In this document: one piece after another, positions 8,987 to 16,960 of the stretch
How the letters are laid out: each line of letters opens with the position of its first letter
How positions within the stretch are numbered: the stretch's first letter is position 1
NCBI GenBank assembly: GCA_963718635.1
Contig: OY970367.1
Location: 2,542,001 to 2,606,000 of the forward strand
Direction of reading: 5' to 3'
DNA from: JAIOQJ01 sp963718635
GTDB taxonomy: Bacteria; Planctomycetota; Planctomycetia; Gemmatales; Gemmataceae
Length of the DNA stretch: 64,000 nucleotides
Notes under the pieces: generated by a model
The model's database searches: none
What the model saw: only the letters and a program-made list of their open reading frames with translations
Told to the model about the DNA's origin: nothing
Translations under genes and position numbers: made by a program

Positions 8987-9114
8987 AGGCGAGCGGCAAG
9001 AACAATCTACCCCGCGCAACGGGAGCGCGAAGCGCAAGCGAGGGTAGTGCTTCTTCCCCTTGCTTGCGCTTCGGGCTCCCGTTGCGCGGATATTTTTCCT
9101 CTTGCCGTTCGCCT
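8987..9114. repeat. Long interrupted inverted repeat after the methyltransferase
   Basis: Two nested pairs of arms, AGGCGAGCGGCAAG with its complement and CGCGCAACGGGAGCGCGAAG with its complement, enclose about 45 bases. It probably folds into one large hairpin just downstream of the methyltransferase gene. Confidence 0.8.
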
Positions 9115-9253
9115 AAAGCGATCAGTGCTTTGAGCATTGCATCGCTGTCCTTCGGCATTGCTTAGCGAGAGTTCGCAGCTGGATAGGCGACAAACGGAGG
9201 AGATCGTCGTAAAATGAGAATGCTCTCTCCTCCAAGCAATCTGACGAGATTTT

Positions 9254-10189
9254 ATGCCGCGAGACTATTACGAAGTTCTGGGCGTTGCGCACGGCTTCCG
9301 GCGAAGAAATCGCCAAAGCGTATCGGAAACTGGCCCGGCAGCATCATCCCGATCGAAACCCCGGCGATAAGCAGGCGGAAACGCGCTTCAAGGAAATCCA
9401 GAACGCCTACGATGTATTGAACGACGCGACCAAGCGATCCCAATACGATCAGTTCGGCCATGCCGGCCCTCAGATGGGCGCGGGAGGGCCCGGGGGCCCC
9501 GGCGGGCCAGGTGGTTTTAATTTCAACTTCGGCGGCCCGGGCGGGCAGCAGATCGATCCCGAACACGCCCAGGAAATCTTCAGCAAGTTATTCGGCGAAG
9601 GGGGCCCCGGCGGCGGGGGCATTCGCTTCGATGATCTCCTGGGCGGAGCGCGCCCTGGTCGAGGCAAGCGTACTCGGCGCGCGGCCCCTGCCGAGAACGT
9701 CGAAACGGAAACCACTGTCCCTTTCATGACCGCTGCCCAAGGGGGCTCGATTACCCTGGCCGTTGATGGCCGAGAGATCGACGTCAAGATTCCGGCCGGT
9801 TTCGAAGATGGCAAGAAGTTACGCGTCTCCGGCCAGGGGCCTGGCGGCGGCGATATCGTGGTAAAGATTCGCGTCGGCCCTCATCCTCACTTCCGCCGTG
9901 AAGGCAAGGAACTGCAGCTCGAAGTGCCGATCAGCGTGAGCGAAGCGATTTTAGGCGGCAAAGTCGAAGTGCCAACGCTCGACGGCCGTAAAGTCGATGT
10001 GAAGGTGCGCCCGGGCACATCGACCGGCAGCAAGATGCGCTGCCTGGTTTCGGCATTGCCGGCGGCGATCAATACCTCGTCTTCAAAGTGATGGTTCCGA
10101 AAGGCGCGCCTGACGAACGGACGAAAGAATTGATGCAGGAGTACGCGAAACTTCACCCGTTCGACCCGCGAGCGGATATTGCGTGGTAA
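9254..10189 (+). CDS. DnaJ/CbpA-type co-chaperone, two frameshifts
   Basis: Starts at ATG 9254 with MPRDYYEVLGV, then the frame breaks at 9287-9290 (GCGC where GCGCGC would keep frame). It continues as RTASGEEIAKAYRKL with the HPD motif (RQHHPDRN) and a Gly/Phe-rich linker (about residues 75-105). The C-terminal substrate domain follows (VETETTVPFMTAAQGGSITL, FRREGKELQLEVPISVSEAILGGKVEVPTLDG). A second break near 10040 needs one extra C; the true end is the TAA at 10187-10189. The corrected protein is 312 residues. There is no Cys-rich zinc finger, so it is CbpA-like rather than true DnaJ. The two losses sum to three bases, restoring frame. Sequencing error is more likely than decay. Confidence 0.85.
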
Positions 10190-10205
10190 TTAATGTTTTT
10201 ACGTT

Positions 10206-10292
10206 AGCCGCGACGCGAAGGCTTTGCGCAGCGGAGCGATTGCCTTGCGACGAAAGCGCTCCGCTGCGCAAAGCCTTCGCGTCGCGGCTAAC
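10206..10292. repeat. Long hairpin, GTTAGCCGCGACGCGAAGGC family
   Basis: A near-perfect inverted repeat with arms of about 35 bases between the co-chaperone gene and rnpA. Other copies are at 46099-46192, 51741-51838 and 51978-52015. Confidence 0.88.
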
Positions 10293-10351
10293 GAGCTACC
10301 TGCCAGCGTCTCCATCTTCCGGCGTCTTCGTGAACAGAGAAGTTGTCCCTA

Positions 10352-10717
10352 ATGCCCCGGTTCCAGAAGCACGAACATCTTTTGACGCCGGCGCAGTTCC
10401 AGCAGGTTTACGATCGCCGGCAGTCGGTGGCCGATTCCATCATGATTGTTTATGCCCGCGAAAATGGCCTCCCTTATTCTCGCATTGGCCTTTCGATATC
10501 GAAAAAATATGGCGGCGCCGTGCAAAGAGTGCGCTTGAGACGTCTATACCGCGAAGCCTTCCGCCTGCTTAAAGAGGAACTGCCTGTCGGGCTCGATTTT
10601 GTCCTCATCCCGCGTGGACGTGAAGAGCCGACATTTGCATCGGTGCGTCACTCGTTGGTAAAGCTCGTCAGGCAAGTTCATAAGAAAATAGCGAAAGACG
10701 TGAAAGCGAAAGAGTAA
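10352..10717 (+). CDS. rnpA: Ribonuclease P protein component
   Basis: A 121-residue basic protein that assists the RNase P RNA in maturing tRNA 5' ends. The start MPRFQKHEHLL (ATG at 10352) is typical, as is the body SRIGLSISKKYGGAVQRVRLRRLYREAFRL. The RNR signature of the family reads RVR here, a substitution at a normally conserved Asn. The C-terminal KKIAKD is usual. yidD follows 360 bases downstream, keeping the common rnpA-yidD order though separated by repeats; rpmH is not upstream. Confidence 0.93.
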   Translation: MPRFQKHEHLLTPAQFQQVYDRRQSVADSIMIVYARENGLPYSRIGLSISKKYGGAVQRVRLRRLYREAFRLLKEELPVGLDFVLIPRGREEPTFASVRHSLVKLVRQVHKKIAKDVKAKE

Positions 10718-10773
10718 GCTTTATCGTGTTGCCGGAAATGTTCTTAAATCCCCCTTGAACCTGTTCTTGAATT

Positions 10774-11000
10774 CGCCTCCACCCCGCTTGCCGGGGTGGA
10801 GCGAGAGTTCATAGCCAGCACGGAAAATCGCGACGTTCTCGCCTCCACCCCGCTTGCCAGGGTGGAGCGAAAGTTCATCGCACTGATGCTGGTTAGGAAC
10901 CGGCGCTCCACCCCGGCAAGCGGGGTGGCGGCGAATCAGAGAGTAAGACCGCATCTGTTTACGAACGTTCGCTCCACCCCGGCAAGCGGGGTGGCGGCGA
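10774..11000. repeat. Four-copy CCACCCCGGCAAGCGGGGTGG cluster
   Basis: Two inverted then two forward copies at about 60-65 base spacing separate rnpA from yidD. This is the same family as positions 1-203. Confidence 0.88.
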
Positions 11001-11080
11001 GACAGGGAAGTTGATCGATCGACTATCCTCACGATTTGCGTTTAGCCGCTTGCGCAAGCATCCCTACTTGAGCCCTCATT

Positions 11081-11329
11081 ATGATTTTCCTTCGCGCGTT
11101 CTGGTTGCCGTTGCGCTGGCTGCTGATGGGCGCCGTCATCGTTGTGGTGAAAACGTATCGGCTGCTGCTGCGGCCGTTGCTGCCGCCTCTCTGTCGCTTT
11201 CAGCCGAGTTGCAGCGAGTATATGCTGCAGGCCGTCGCCAAGTATGGCCCTGTGTGCGGAGCATTCAAGGGAACATGCCGTATCTGCCGTTGCCATCCGT
11301 GGAACCGCGGAGGTTTCGATCCGCCTTGA
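11081..11329 (+). CDS. yidD: Membrane protein insertion efficiency factor
   Basis: An 82-residue protein with an amphipathic N-terminal segment (FWLPLRWLLMGAVIVVVKTY) and the family signature CRFQPSCSEYMLQAV followed by CRCHPWNRGGFDPP. YidD helps YidC insert inner-membrane proteins. Several extra Cys residues (VCGAFKGTCRICRCHP) are present. It follows rnpA as in many bacteria, though separated by a repeat block. Confidence 0.95.
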   Translation: MIFLRAFWLPLRWLLMGAVIVVVKTYRLLLRPLLPPLCRFQPSCSEYMLQAVAKYGPVCGAFKGTCRICRCHPWNRGGFDPP

Positions 11330-11406
11330 TGCTCCACTGGCTATTTCCCGGCTCTTCTCTACATCAAAGATACTTAACACGACGTTACTGATAAGAGAGA
11401 GTGCAC

Positions 11407-12288
11407 ATGATTCCGATGGACCTGAGTGGGAAGATCGCCCTGGTGACGGGTGTCGGCGATAACGAGAGCTTCGCCTGGTTCATCGCGAAGGCGCTGCAAG
11501 CGGCCGGGGCGAAGATCGTGCTTGCTTCGCACCCCCGCATGGTGGGCATCGTTGAAAGTTTTCTGTCGCGCGAGCAAGATGCGCCTTCACGCCGCTTGCC
11601 CTTCAATGCCGGCGAACTGAAGGTCGAAAAAGTGTTGCCGATGGATGCACGCTTCGACACCATGGGCGACATCGATCCGGAAACCCGGGCCGACAAACGC
11701 TTCAATAAACATGGCGATTTTTCGATTGAGCACTGCGTCAATACCGTCGGCAAGCAATTCGGCGGCATTGATATCGTAATTCACTCGATGGCCTTCAGCC
11801 GTGAAATCAAAAAGAAGATGGTCGAGACCAGCCGTTCGGCCTATTTCGAGGCACTCGGCATTAGCTCCTACTCGCTCACCTCGCTGTTGCACTACGCGGA
11901 ACCTTACATGGCGAATCGCCCCGGCGGCGCTTCGGCCGTCGGCTTGACTTACATTGGCGGTACGCGAGTGGTCCCGCACTACGGCGGCGGCATGTCAACC
12001 GCCAAGGCTGCCTTGCAGATCGATGCCCAGCAATTGGCGCACAACCTCGGCTCCAAGAACATTCGCGTCAACTTAATCTCCGCTGGCCCCTATGCGTCGC
12101 GAGCCGCCCGCGCGATCGGCGACATGCAACAGATGATCGACTATGCCGCCCAACGCTCGCCGCTTCCGCGCGGCGTTGAAGCTGAAGAAGTTGCCAACGC
12201 CACTGTATTCCTTTGCAGCCCGCTCGCTTCGGCCATCACCGGGCACATCCTGTACGTCGATTGCGGCTACAACACGATGGGCGTTTAA
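11407..12288 (+). CDS. fabI: Enoyl-[acyl-carrier-protein] reductase (NADH)
   Basis: Catalyses the last step of each fatty-acid elongation cycle. At 293 residues it is longer than E. coli FabI (262) because of an insertion around residues 45-105. That insertion and the catalytic run HYGGGMSTAKAAL (Tyr192, Lys200; spacing of eight) resemble plant and chlamydial enoyl reductases. The nucleotide-binding start is GKIALVTGVGDNESFAWFIA, with IDIVIHSMAFS and a final YVDCGYNTMG. ATG 11407 is preferred over GTG 11401 because AGAGAG then has normal spacing. Solo gene. Confidence 0.93.
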   Translation: MIPMDLSGKIALVTGVGDNESFAWFIAKALQAAGAKIVLASHPRMVGIVESFLSREQDAPSRRLPFNAGELKVEKVLPMDARFDTMGDIDPETRADKRFNKHGDFSIEHCVNTVGKQFGGIDIVIHSMAFSREIKKKMVETSRSAYFEALGISSYSLTSLLHYAEPYMANRPGGASAVGLTYIGGTRVVPHYGGGMSTAKAALQIDAQQLAHNLGSKNIRVNLISAGPYASRAARAIGDMQQMIDYAAQRSPLPRGVEAEEVANATVFLCSPLASAITGHILYVDCGYNTMGV

Positions 12289-12291
12289 TCA

Positions 12292-12562
12292 CGTGGCGGA
12301 AGTCGTTAGACTTCCGGGTCGATTCGAAAAGCGTAGCGGAAGTCGTTAGACTTCCAGTTCGATACGTCACTCTTCGGAAGTCTGACGACTTCCGCTACCC
12401 GATACGTCACTCTTCGGAAGTCTGACGACTTCCGCTACCCGACACGTTACTCTTCGGAAGTCTGACGACTTCCGCTACCCGATACGTAGCGGAAGTCGTT
12501 AGACTTCCAGGTTCGACTTGGAAAGCGTAATCGCACTTCGGAAGTCTGACGACTTCCGCTAC
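12292..12562. repeat. Cluster of GCGGAAGTCGTTAGACTTCC palindromes
   Basis: At least seven copies in both orientations, spaced by TACCCGATACGTCACTCTTC-like spacers, follow fabI. The family reappears at 54997-55064. Nothing else is visible between fabI and the pilin gene. Confidence 0.9.
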
Positions 12563-12777
12563 GGAATCTCGGCTCATCTTCCCTATCTTCACGCTGCAAA
12601 CCAATGTTTATTGTCTAAGCAAATTCGGGCATTTTTTGAATTGATGAAAATCTTCCACTTCGTTTGCATTGGTTCGAATCTGCACTAGATACTTGTTGTC
12701 CGGAACAGAGCGGCTGAAACGAATGCAACGCCTGCCGGAAAAACACTTAAACTTGCAACAACATTTGGAGAACCGAG

Positions 12778-12966
12778 ATGCGCAGCCTGACCAAAACGTT
12801 TGTGAACTTCATGAAGCGTGAAGATGGCCCGACGGCCGTCGAGTACGCGGTGATGCTCGCCTTGATCATCGTCGTCTGCATCGCAGCGATCACCACCCTT
12901 GGCTCGAATGCGAACAATACGTTCAGCAACGTTGCCGCCAAAGCCACCCCGGCCGGCGGAAGCTGA
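12778..12966 (+). CDS. Flp family type IVb pilin
   Basis: A 62-residue prepilin: a short basic leader (MRSLTKTFVNFMKREDGPTA), then the Flp hydrophobic stretch beginning with the invariant Glu-Tyr pair in VEYAVMLALIIVVCIAAIT. Flp pilins polymerise into Tad pili used for tight adherence. TTGGAG stands nine bases before the ATG. No tad assembly gene lies in the window, so the gene is an orphan here. A strong bidirectional hairpin follows. Confidence 0.93.
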   Translation: MRSLTKTFVNFMKREDGPTAVEYAVMLALIIVVCIAAITTLGSNANNTFSNVAAKATPAGGS

Positions 12967-12995
12967 GCAGGCTCGGTCGATATCGTTGAAACTCA

Positions 12996-13023
12996 AACGC
13001 TCCGGCCTTTTGGCCGGAGCGTT
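12996..13023. terminator. Bidirectional terminator hairpin
   Basis: A perfect 12-base stem (AACGCTCCGGCC) with a TTTT loop lies exactly between the convergent pilin and glycine-zipper genes. Confidence 0.75.
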
Positions 13024-13042
13024 ATGCATTTGATGCAAGAAA

Positions 13043-13594
13043 TTATCGGTAGTAGCCGCCGCCAATCACCATCACGGGCGGCGGTGGTGGATAACTTTCA
13101 TAGACGACCACGGGCCTCGGTTGGCGAATCACTCGCGCTACCGGCGGGCGATTCTGCATTTCGCCGACCACATTCGGGCTTACGTGATTGGCTTGCAACG
13201 TCCGCAGGTCTTCCACCGAAAGTTGAAACGTGGAACCGGTGTTGCGAATCTGGTTGATGATGACGTTTTCCGGAAGTCCTTGTTGCGTCAACTGAATGAC
13301 CTCAGTCATTCCAAGGCGCGGGCCACTGGCAGCCGATTGTGCGGCCGCCAACTCATACTCTTTCTGCTTTTTCTCTTGGTGATCGACATCATTGCCGACC
13401 AGGCCGCCGATGCCGGTGCCGATAATCCCCCCGAGCAAGGCGCCTTTGCCGCCGCCAGCCGCTGCGCCAAGCCCGGCGCCCAAGCCGCCGCCGACGAGGC
13501 CGCCCTTGGCCGTGTTCGACATGCTTTCGCATCCGCTGGAAAAACAGGCGAGCAAGGCTAAGCCGGCGAAGGGCAGCCATTTCTTCAAGATCAT
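13043..13594 (-). CDS. Glycine-zipper lipoprotein
   Basis: A 183-residue protein starting at ATG 13594, preceded by AGGAG. It has a lipoprotein signal (LALLACFSSGC, Cys at about 21). The next 45 residues are a glycine zipper (GGLVGGGLGAGLGAAAGGG and GGIIGTGIGGLVG) of the kind that packs helices in membranes. The C-terminal half, with VIQLTQQGLPENVIINQIRNTG, resembles a small helical domain often found next to glycine zippers. Likely an envelope-associated protein of unknown role. Confidence 0.85.
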   Translation of the reverse strand: MILKKWLPFAGLALLACFSSGCESMSNTAKGGLVGGGLGAGLGAAAGGGKGALLGGIIGTGIGGLVGNDVDHQEKKQKEYELAAAQSAASGPRLGMTEVIQLTQQGLPENVIINQIRNTGSTFQLSVEDLRTLQANHVSPNVVGEMQNRPPVARVIRQPRPVVVYESYPPPPPVMVIGGGYYR

Positions 13595-13749
13595 GGTTCG
13601 TCGCTCCTTGAGCACGGACGGACTCTTCGAACGGAAGGGACACCATGCCTATTGGTTTATCGGTCGTCAAGGGAAGTTTTCGTAAAGGGCGAACGGGGGG
13701 TGGGCCAGCCGATTCTGGCACCGAGTGAAATCCAGCGGCAGCCTGATCC

Positions 13750-13780
13750 AACCCTCCCCTGGCTTTGCGGGGGAGGGCAG
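13750..13780. repeat. CCCTCCCC...GGGGAGGG palindrome copy
   Basis: A copy of the family described at 1411-1445, upstream of the glycine-zipper gene. Confidence 0.7.
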
Positions 13781-13875
13781 GGTCGGGGCAGAGCGCTTCG
13801 CCGTGAAGGATTTTTTGCGACAAAACATGGCAGCTGCGAGGCCCCCTTGCACAGACATCAGAGATGCCTTCCCGC

Positions 13876-13911
13876 CATTTAGCCCCCGGTGTATTCACCG
13901 GGGGCTAAATG
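13876..13911. repeat. Perfect 16-base inverted repeat
   Basis: Arms CATTTAGCCCCCGGTG and its exact complement around a TATT loop. It has no T-run and no similar copy that I could find elsewhere in the window. Confidence 0.8.
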
Positions 13912-14185
13912 GGTTCAAAATATCCTTCACGGCGTTGCCGGGCATGGGCGATACATGGTGGGCTCCATGCACGGTAAAGCGGGAAGTGCGGGAAAAGCAG
14001 CTGTTGATTCGACCGAGTCGATTGGCGTCCCGATTAGCTGTCCTGCAGCATGAAAGATAGGCAAACGGCGCACTCTTTAACAATCGTTGCTATCGTGCCG
14101 CTTCAATCAATTTTTTTCTGATTGCGGATTGCGCTGCCCGAAGGCCGATAGTTATTCCGAGAAGCAATTTCCGCAGGAGGCGAAC

Positions 14186-14698
14186 ATGGTGCCGTTCTCT
14201 CGTTGTTTATTGATTGGTGCGCTCTGCTCGATCGGGTTTGCGTCAATCGGGCGGTCTGCCGAACCGCTAGTTCCCGAGCCTGCAAAAATCATCAAGACAG
14301 GCGGCCTTTTGCCAGATGCGGACGTTTCGGCGTCCTGCGCAGATGGCAAGTGCCCGGCCAACTCCGCATGCAGCAAAGAAAAAGAGCACGGCCATTGCTG
14401 CGCGGCACTGGCGCGTTGGCTCTTTTATAAGCCCTCCTTCGCCGGCTGCGAAGGTCGTTTGCCGGCTTATCGCCCTCCACTATACACGTGGTTTGCGGAT
14501 ATGCCTTGCGGCAACTCTCCGGCTCTGCTGCAAACGTGCCGCCAGTCCGCCGACGGTGGCCAGAAAAGTGGAGCCTCCATTGCCCAAGCCGGAAATGCCG
14601 CAAATGGCGAGCAAAGAGAAGCCCTTAATCCCGGGCAGTTCGACAGTGATGGCCGACAAAAAAGAAACGGCGTCGCCATTCACGCCGACTGCATATAA
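14186..14698 (+). CDS. Small secreted Cys-rich protein, possible 3' frameshift
   Basis: The ATG is set by AGGAGG six bases upstream. A signal peptide (FSRCLLIGALCSIGFASIGRSA) is followed by a Cys-rich segment (CADGKCPANSACSKE, HGHCC) and an aromatic stretch (YRPPLYTWFADMPCGNSP). Read straight through, it is 170 residues. From about 14540 another frame, ending at 14723, gives a more convincing tail (VEPPLPKPEMPQMASKEKP, FTPTAYKSLPIKTP), so an indel near 14,500-14,540 is possible. I do not recognise a family; the function is unknown. Confidence 0.65.
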   Translation: MVPFSRCLLIGALCSIGFASIGRSAEPLVPEPAKIIKTGGLLPDADVSASCADGKCPANSACSKEKEHGHCCAALARWLFYKPSFAGCEGRLPAYRPPLYTWFADMPCGNSPALLQTCRQSADGGQKSGASIAQAGNAANGEQREALNPGQFDSDGRQKRNGVAIHADCI

Positions 14699-14811
14699 GT
14701 CGCTGCCGATCAAGACGCCCTAGTGCGTCATCCGCGCCAAATCTTCGGGTAGAGTCGCCGCCCGACGCCCCATTGTTTACCTTATCGGCGCTAGTCTTAT
14801 GAACGAATAGA

Positions 14812-14869
14812 GACAGGATTAACAGGAGAGACAGGATAGAAAGCCTTAGTTCATCCTGTTAATCCTGTC
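14812..14869. repeat. GACAGGATTAACAGGA inverted repeat
   Basis: Facing arms GACAGGATTAACAGG and CCTGTTAATCCTGTC. A related copy is at 35919-35987. The rest of 14724-14972 shows nothing else. Confidence 0.8.
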
Positions 14870-14972
14870 GAAAGGAAGTCAGAGCGGCTAATACGTCATC
14901 TAGCCTGTGAATATACTCTCCACGTTCCGCGTGGAAACTCTTACACGCGGAGTTGAAGAGTGCTATTCACGT

Positions 14973-15356
14973 TCATTCCTTCGACGCACGAATATCGGCG
15001 GTTTTGATCCCGGGCCGTCCGCTCATTTTGGGATCCCAAGGCATCTGTTTGCCATTCTCATCGATCCGCGGAATGTTTTGCGGTTGCGGCGTTGTCTGAG
15101 GGGACGGAAGAATCGTGCCCTGCTGCGGCGCTGGAAGATAAGGCCCGCTCGTCATCCCGCCTTGATCGCAGCATTGACCCGACGAAATGATCATCGGTTG
15201 ATTACTGCTCGATGTCGTCCGAAAGCGGCTGAACATGCCCGGCTTTTCGCCATTGCAAGAACTGCACAAACCCGACCGGCTTCCGCTCGAGTTGCAGCCG
15301 GCGAGAAACAGGACGGCACTGACGGCGAGCAAACGGCTGATTGGTTTCCGGAACAT
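14973..15356 (-). CDS. Small hypothetical lipoprotein
   Basis: A 127-residue protein with a lipoprotein signal ending LFLAGC (Cys about 21). The low-complexity mature region is rich in Ser, Pro and Gln (SSSNQPMIISSGQCC, QQGTILPSPQTTPQPQN). No enzymatic motif is visible. Genes of this kind are common in planctomycete genomes. AGGAAG precedes the ATG. Exact role unknown; it is probably an envelope protein. Confidence 0.72.
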   Translation of the reverse strand: MFRKPISRLLAVSAVLFLAGCNSSGSRSGLCSSCNGEKPGMFSRFRTTSSSNQPMIISSGQCCDQGGMTSGPYLPAPQQGTILPSPQTTPQPQNIPRIDENGKQMPWDPKMSGRPGIKTADIRASKE

Positions 15357-15689
15357 GGCAAGCTCTTCCTATTAGGTGCATTAACGCGTGGTGTATTTCA
15401 GCAAAGGCTTCCATTCCGGCTGCTTCGTCTTGATGACAATGCTATTTTGCGCCGAAAGAGTAAGCGGGCCAATCGCGACATGACCAGAAATGAAATCTAT
15501 CCTGAAATTTGAGTCGGCCTTTGCGAACTTTGCTCGAAGGACGATTTAGCCCTGTCGAACGCTTACCGCCGTTCGTTCCCGCCAAATCAAAAACGCCGAT
15601 TCTAACGGTTTTCGGAGTCCTTCGCATCGTTGCGGGCTTCGCACTAATACAGACATCCTGACACTAATCCGAAGCGTGAGCGAGGGAAG

Positions 15690-15747
15690 CCCCGAAGCGT
15701 TAGCGTTGTTTTAGCTCGGACTTAAAGAGAACGCTAACGCTTCGGGG
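15690..15747. repeat. Inverted repeat downstream of hisA
   Basis: Eighteen-base perfect arms (CCCCGAAGCGTTAGCGTT) enclose 22 bases just past the hisA stop. It could terminate hisA transcription. The rest of 15357-15756 holds only a degenerate partial copy. Confidence 0.8.
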
Positions 15748-15756
15748 ATTAACTCG

Positions 15757-16488
15757 CTAACGCGTCGGGTTGGTGTTAAGCGCCAACCGCAACACCTCGC
15801 CTAAGTTCAGTTTACCATCGTACAGGGCTCTACCGATAATGCACCCTGCCAGGCCGTGCCCTAACAATTGACGAACGTCGTCCAGCGTAGTCACGCCGCC
15901 CGAGGCGATGACGGGCAACGGAACGGCAGCAGCCAGTTCCGCCAAGGCCTCCACATTCGGGCCGTTGAGCATCCCATCGCGAGCAATGTCAGTGAACACA
16001 ATGGACGCCAAGGGCCAGGTGGCCATCTGGTGAGCGATTTCGAGAACTGTCGTCTCGGAAGCTTGGAGCCAACCATGCGTCGAGACTTTTCCATCTCGCG
16101 CGTCGAGTCCTAATACCAGTTTCCGGGGATACTGAAACGCCATCGCGCGGACCCATTCCGGATCCTGCAACGCCCGCGTGCCAATGATGGCGCGCTCGAC
16201 GCCCCAGCTTAGGACAGTCTGGATGTCTTCTTCGGTGCGGATGCCGCCGCCCAGTTGACACGGTACGTTTGTCGCTTTTACGATCTGGCGCACGCTCTCG
16301 CCATTGACGGGTCTGCCTTCCTTGGCGCCATCGAGATCGACGAGATGAAGCTCCTTCGCCCCCATATCCACCCAGCGCTTCGCCATAGCGGCCGGATCGT
16401 CCCCGAAAATGGTTTCCTGCCCATAATCGCCCTGCCGGAGCCGGACGCATTTTCCGTTACGTAGATCGATTGCGGGGAGGATAAGCAT
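15757..16488 (-). CDS. hisA: Phosphoribosyl-formimino-AICAR-phosphate isomerase
   Basis: A 243-residue TIM-barrel enzyme of histidine synthesis that converts ProFAR to PRFAR. The half-barrel signatures are clear: LILPAIDLRNGKCVRLRQGD with catalytic Asp8, HLVDLDGAKEGRPVN, QLGGGIR, LGLDARDGK with the second catalytic Asp near 129, FTDIARDGMLNGPN and VIASGGV. It stands alone rather than in a his operon, divergent from the surface-protein gene and separated by about 470 bases carrying a structured-RNA candidate. Confidence 0.96.
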   Translation of the reverse strand: MLILPAIDLRNGKCVRLRQGDYGQETIFGDDPAAMAKRWVDMGAKELHLVDLDGAKEGRPVNGESVRQIVKATNVPCQLGGGIRTEEDIQTVLSWGVERAIIGTRALQDPEWVRAMAFQYPRKLVLGLDARDGKVSTHGWLQASETTVLEIAHQMATWPLASIVFTDIARDGMLNGPNVEALAELAAAVPLPVIASGGVTTLDDVRQLLGHGLAGCIIGRALYDGKLNLGEVLRLALNTNPTR

Positions 16489-16672
16489 GAGAGTTTCGAT
16501 TTTCCAGATGCGTCGTTAGTAAAACTAAAACCTCAGATTCAACTAGGTAAAAACACTGAGTTTGCCGAAGTGAAAATGCAATTTTCCAAGCAAAGCATGC
16601 TTTAATGCTAGGCTATCGACGCTTACCGTAATTTCCAATCGGTGATTAAAAGGAAAAAATCGGCGTTTCCAT

Positions 16673-16796
16673 AACTCAATGAGTTTAGGTGGTTTAATGC
16701 ACATAAAGTGAACTTGATCATGCGCGGTACAAGCTCATGGAACAAGAAGTGCCATCAACCTATTCCAGCAGGGTCGAATCCTAAACTCCTTGAGTT
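16673..16796 (+). ncRNA. Candidate structured RNA of unknown class
   Basis: Outer arms AACTCAATGAGTTTAGG (16673-16689) and CCTAAACTCCTTGAGTT (16780-16796) pair with one mismatch. Inside, GGTT/AACC, GCAC/GTGC, CTTG/CAAG and CATG/CATG pair in nested order, giving one extended stem with internal loops. A rho-independent terminator follows directly at 16804-16856, so the natural reading is the plus strand: a small RNA, or a leader/riboswitch of the gene at 16961. I match it to no riboswitch I know. Structure was read by eye; the strand is inferred from the terminator. Confidence 0.5.
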
Positions 16797-16803
16797 CGCC
16801 TGA

Positions 16804-16856
16804 CTGACAACTTATTGGCAGGATCTGAGTTTGATTAGCTCAGATGTCAGTTTTTT
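16804..16856 (+). terminator. Rho-independent terminator
   Basis: An inner stem ATCTGAG/CTCAGAT lies within an outer stem CTGAC/GTCAG, immediately followed by six T. It sits about 105 bases before the surface-protein start, so it would end a short upstream RNA or attenuate that gene. Confidence 0.75.
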
Positions 16857-16960
16857 CCTCTCCAAAGCACTCCCGTCCAGTTTTTTACTCGTGATTAGCC
16901 ACGGCTAAACGGATTTACTCGCCATTTCGGCTCACCGCTGATTTGCTCCTGGGAGTTCGC

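Noticed and set aside
16690..16796. tRNA gene suggested by GGGTCGAATCC near 16771
   Set aside because: No D-arm, anticodon arm or CCA-adjacent acceptor stem of the right length can be laid out; the pairing is one extended stem.
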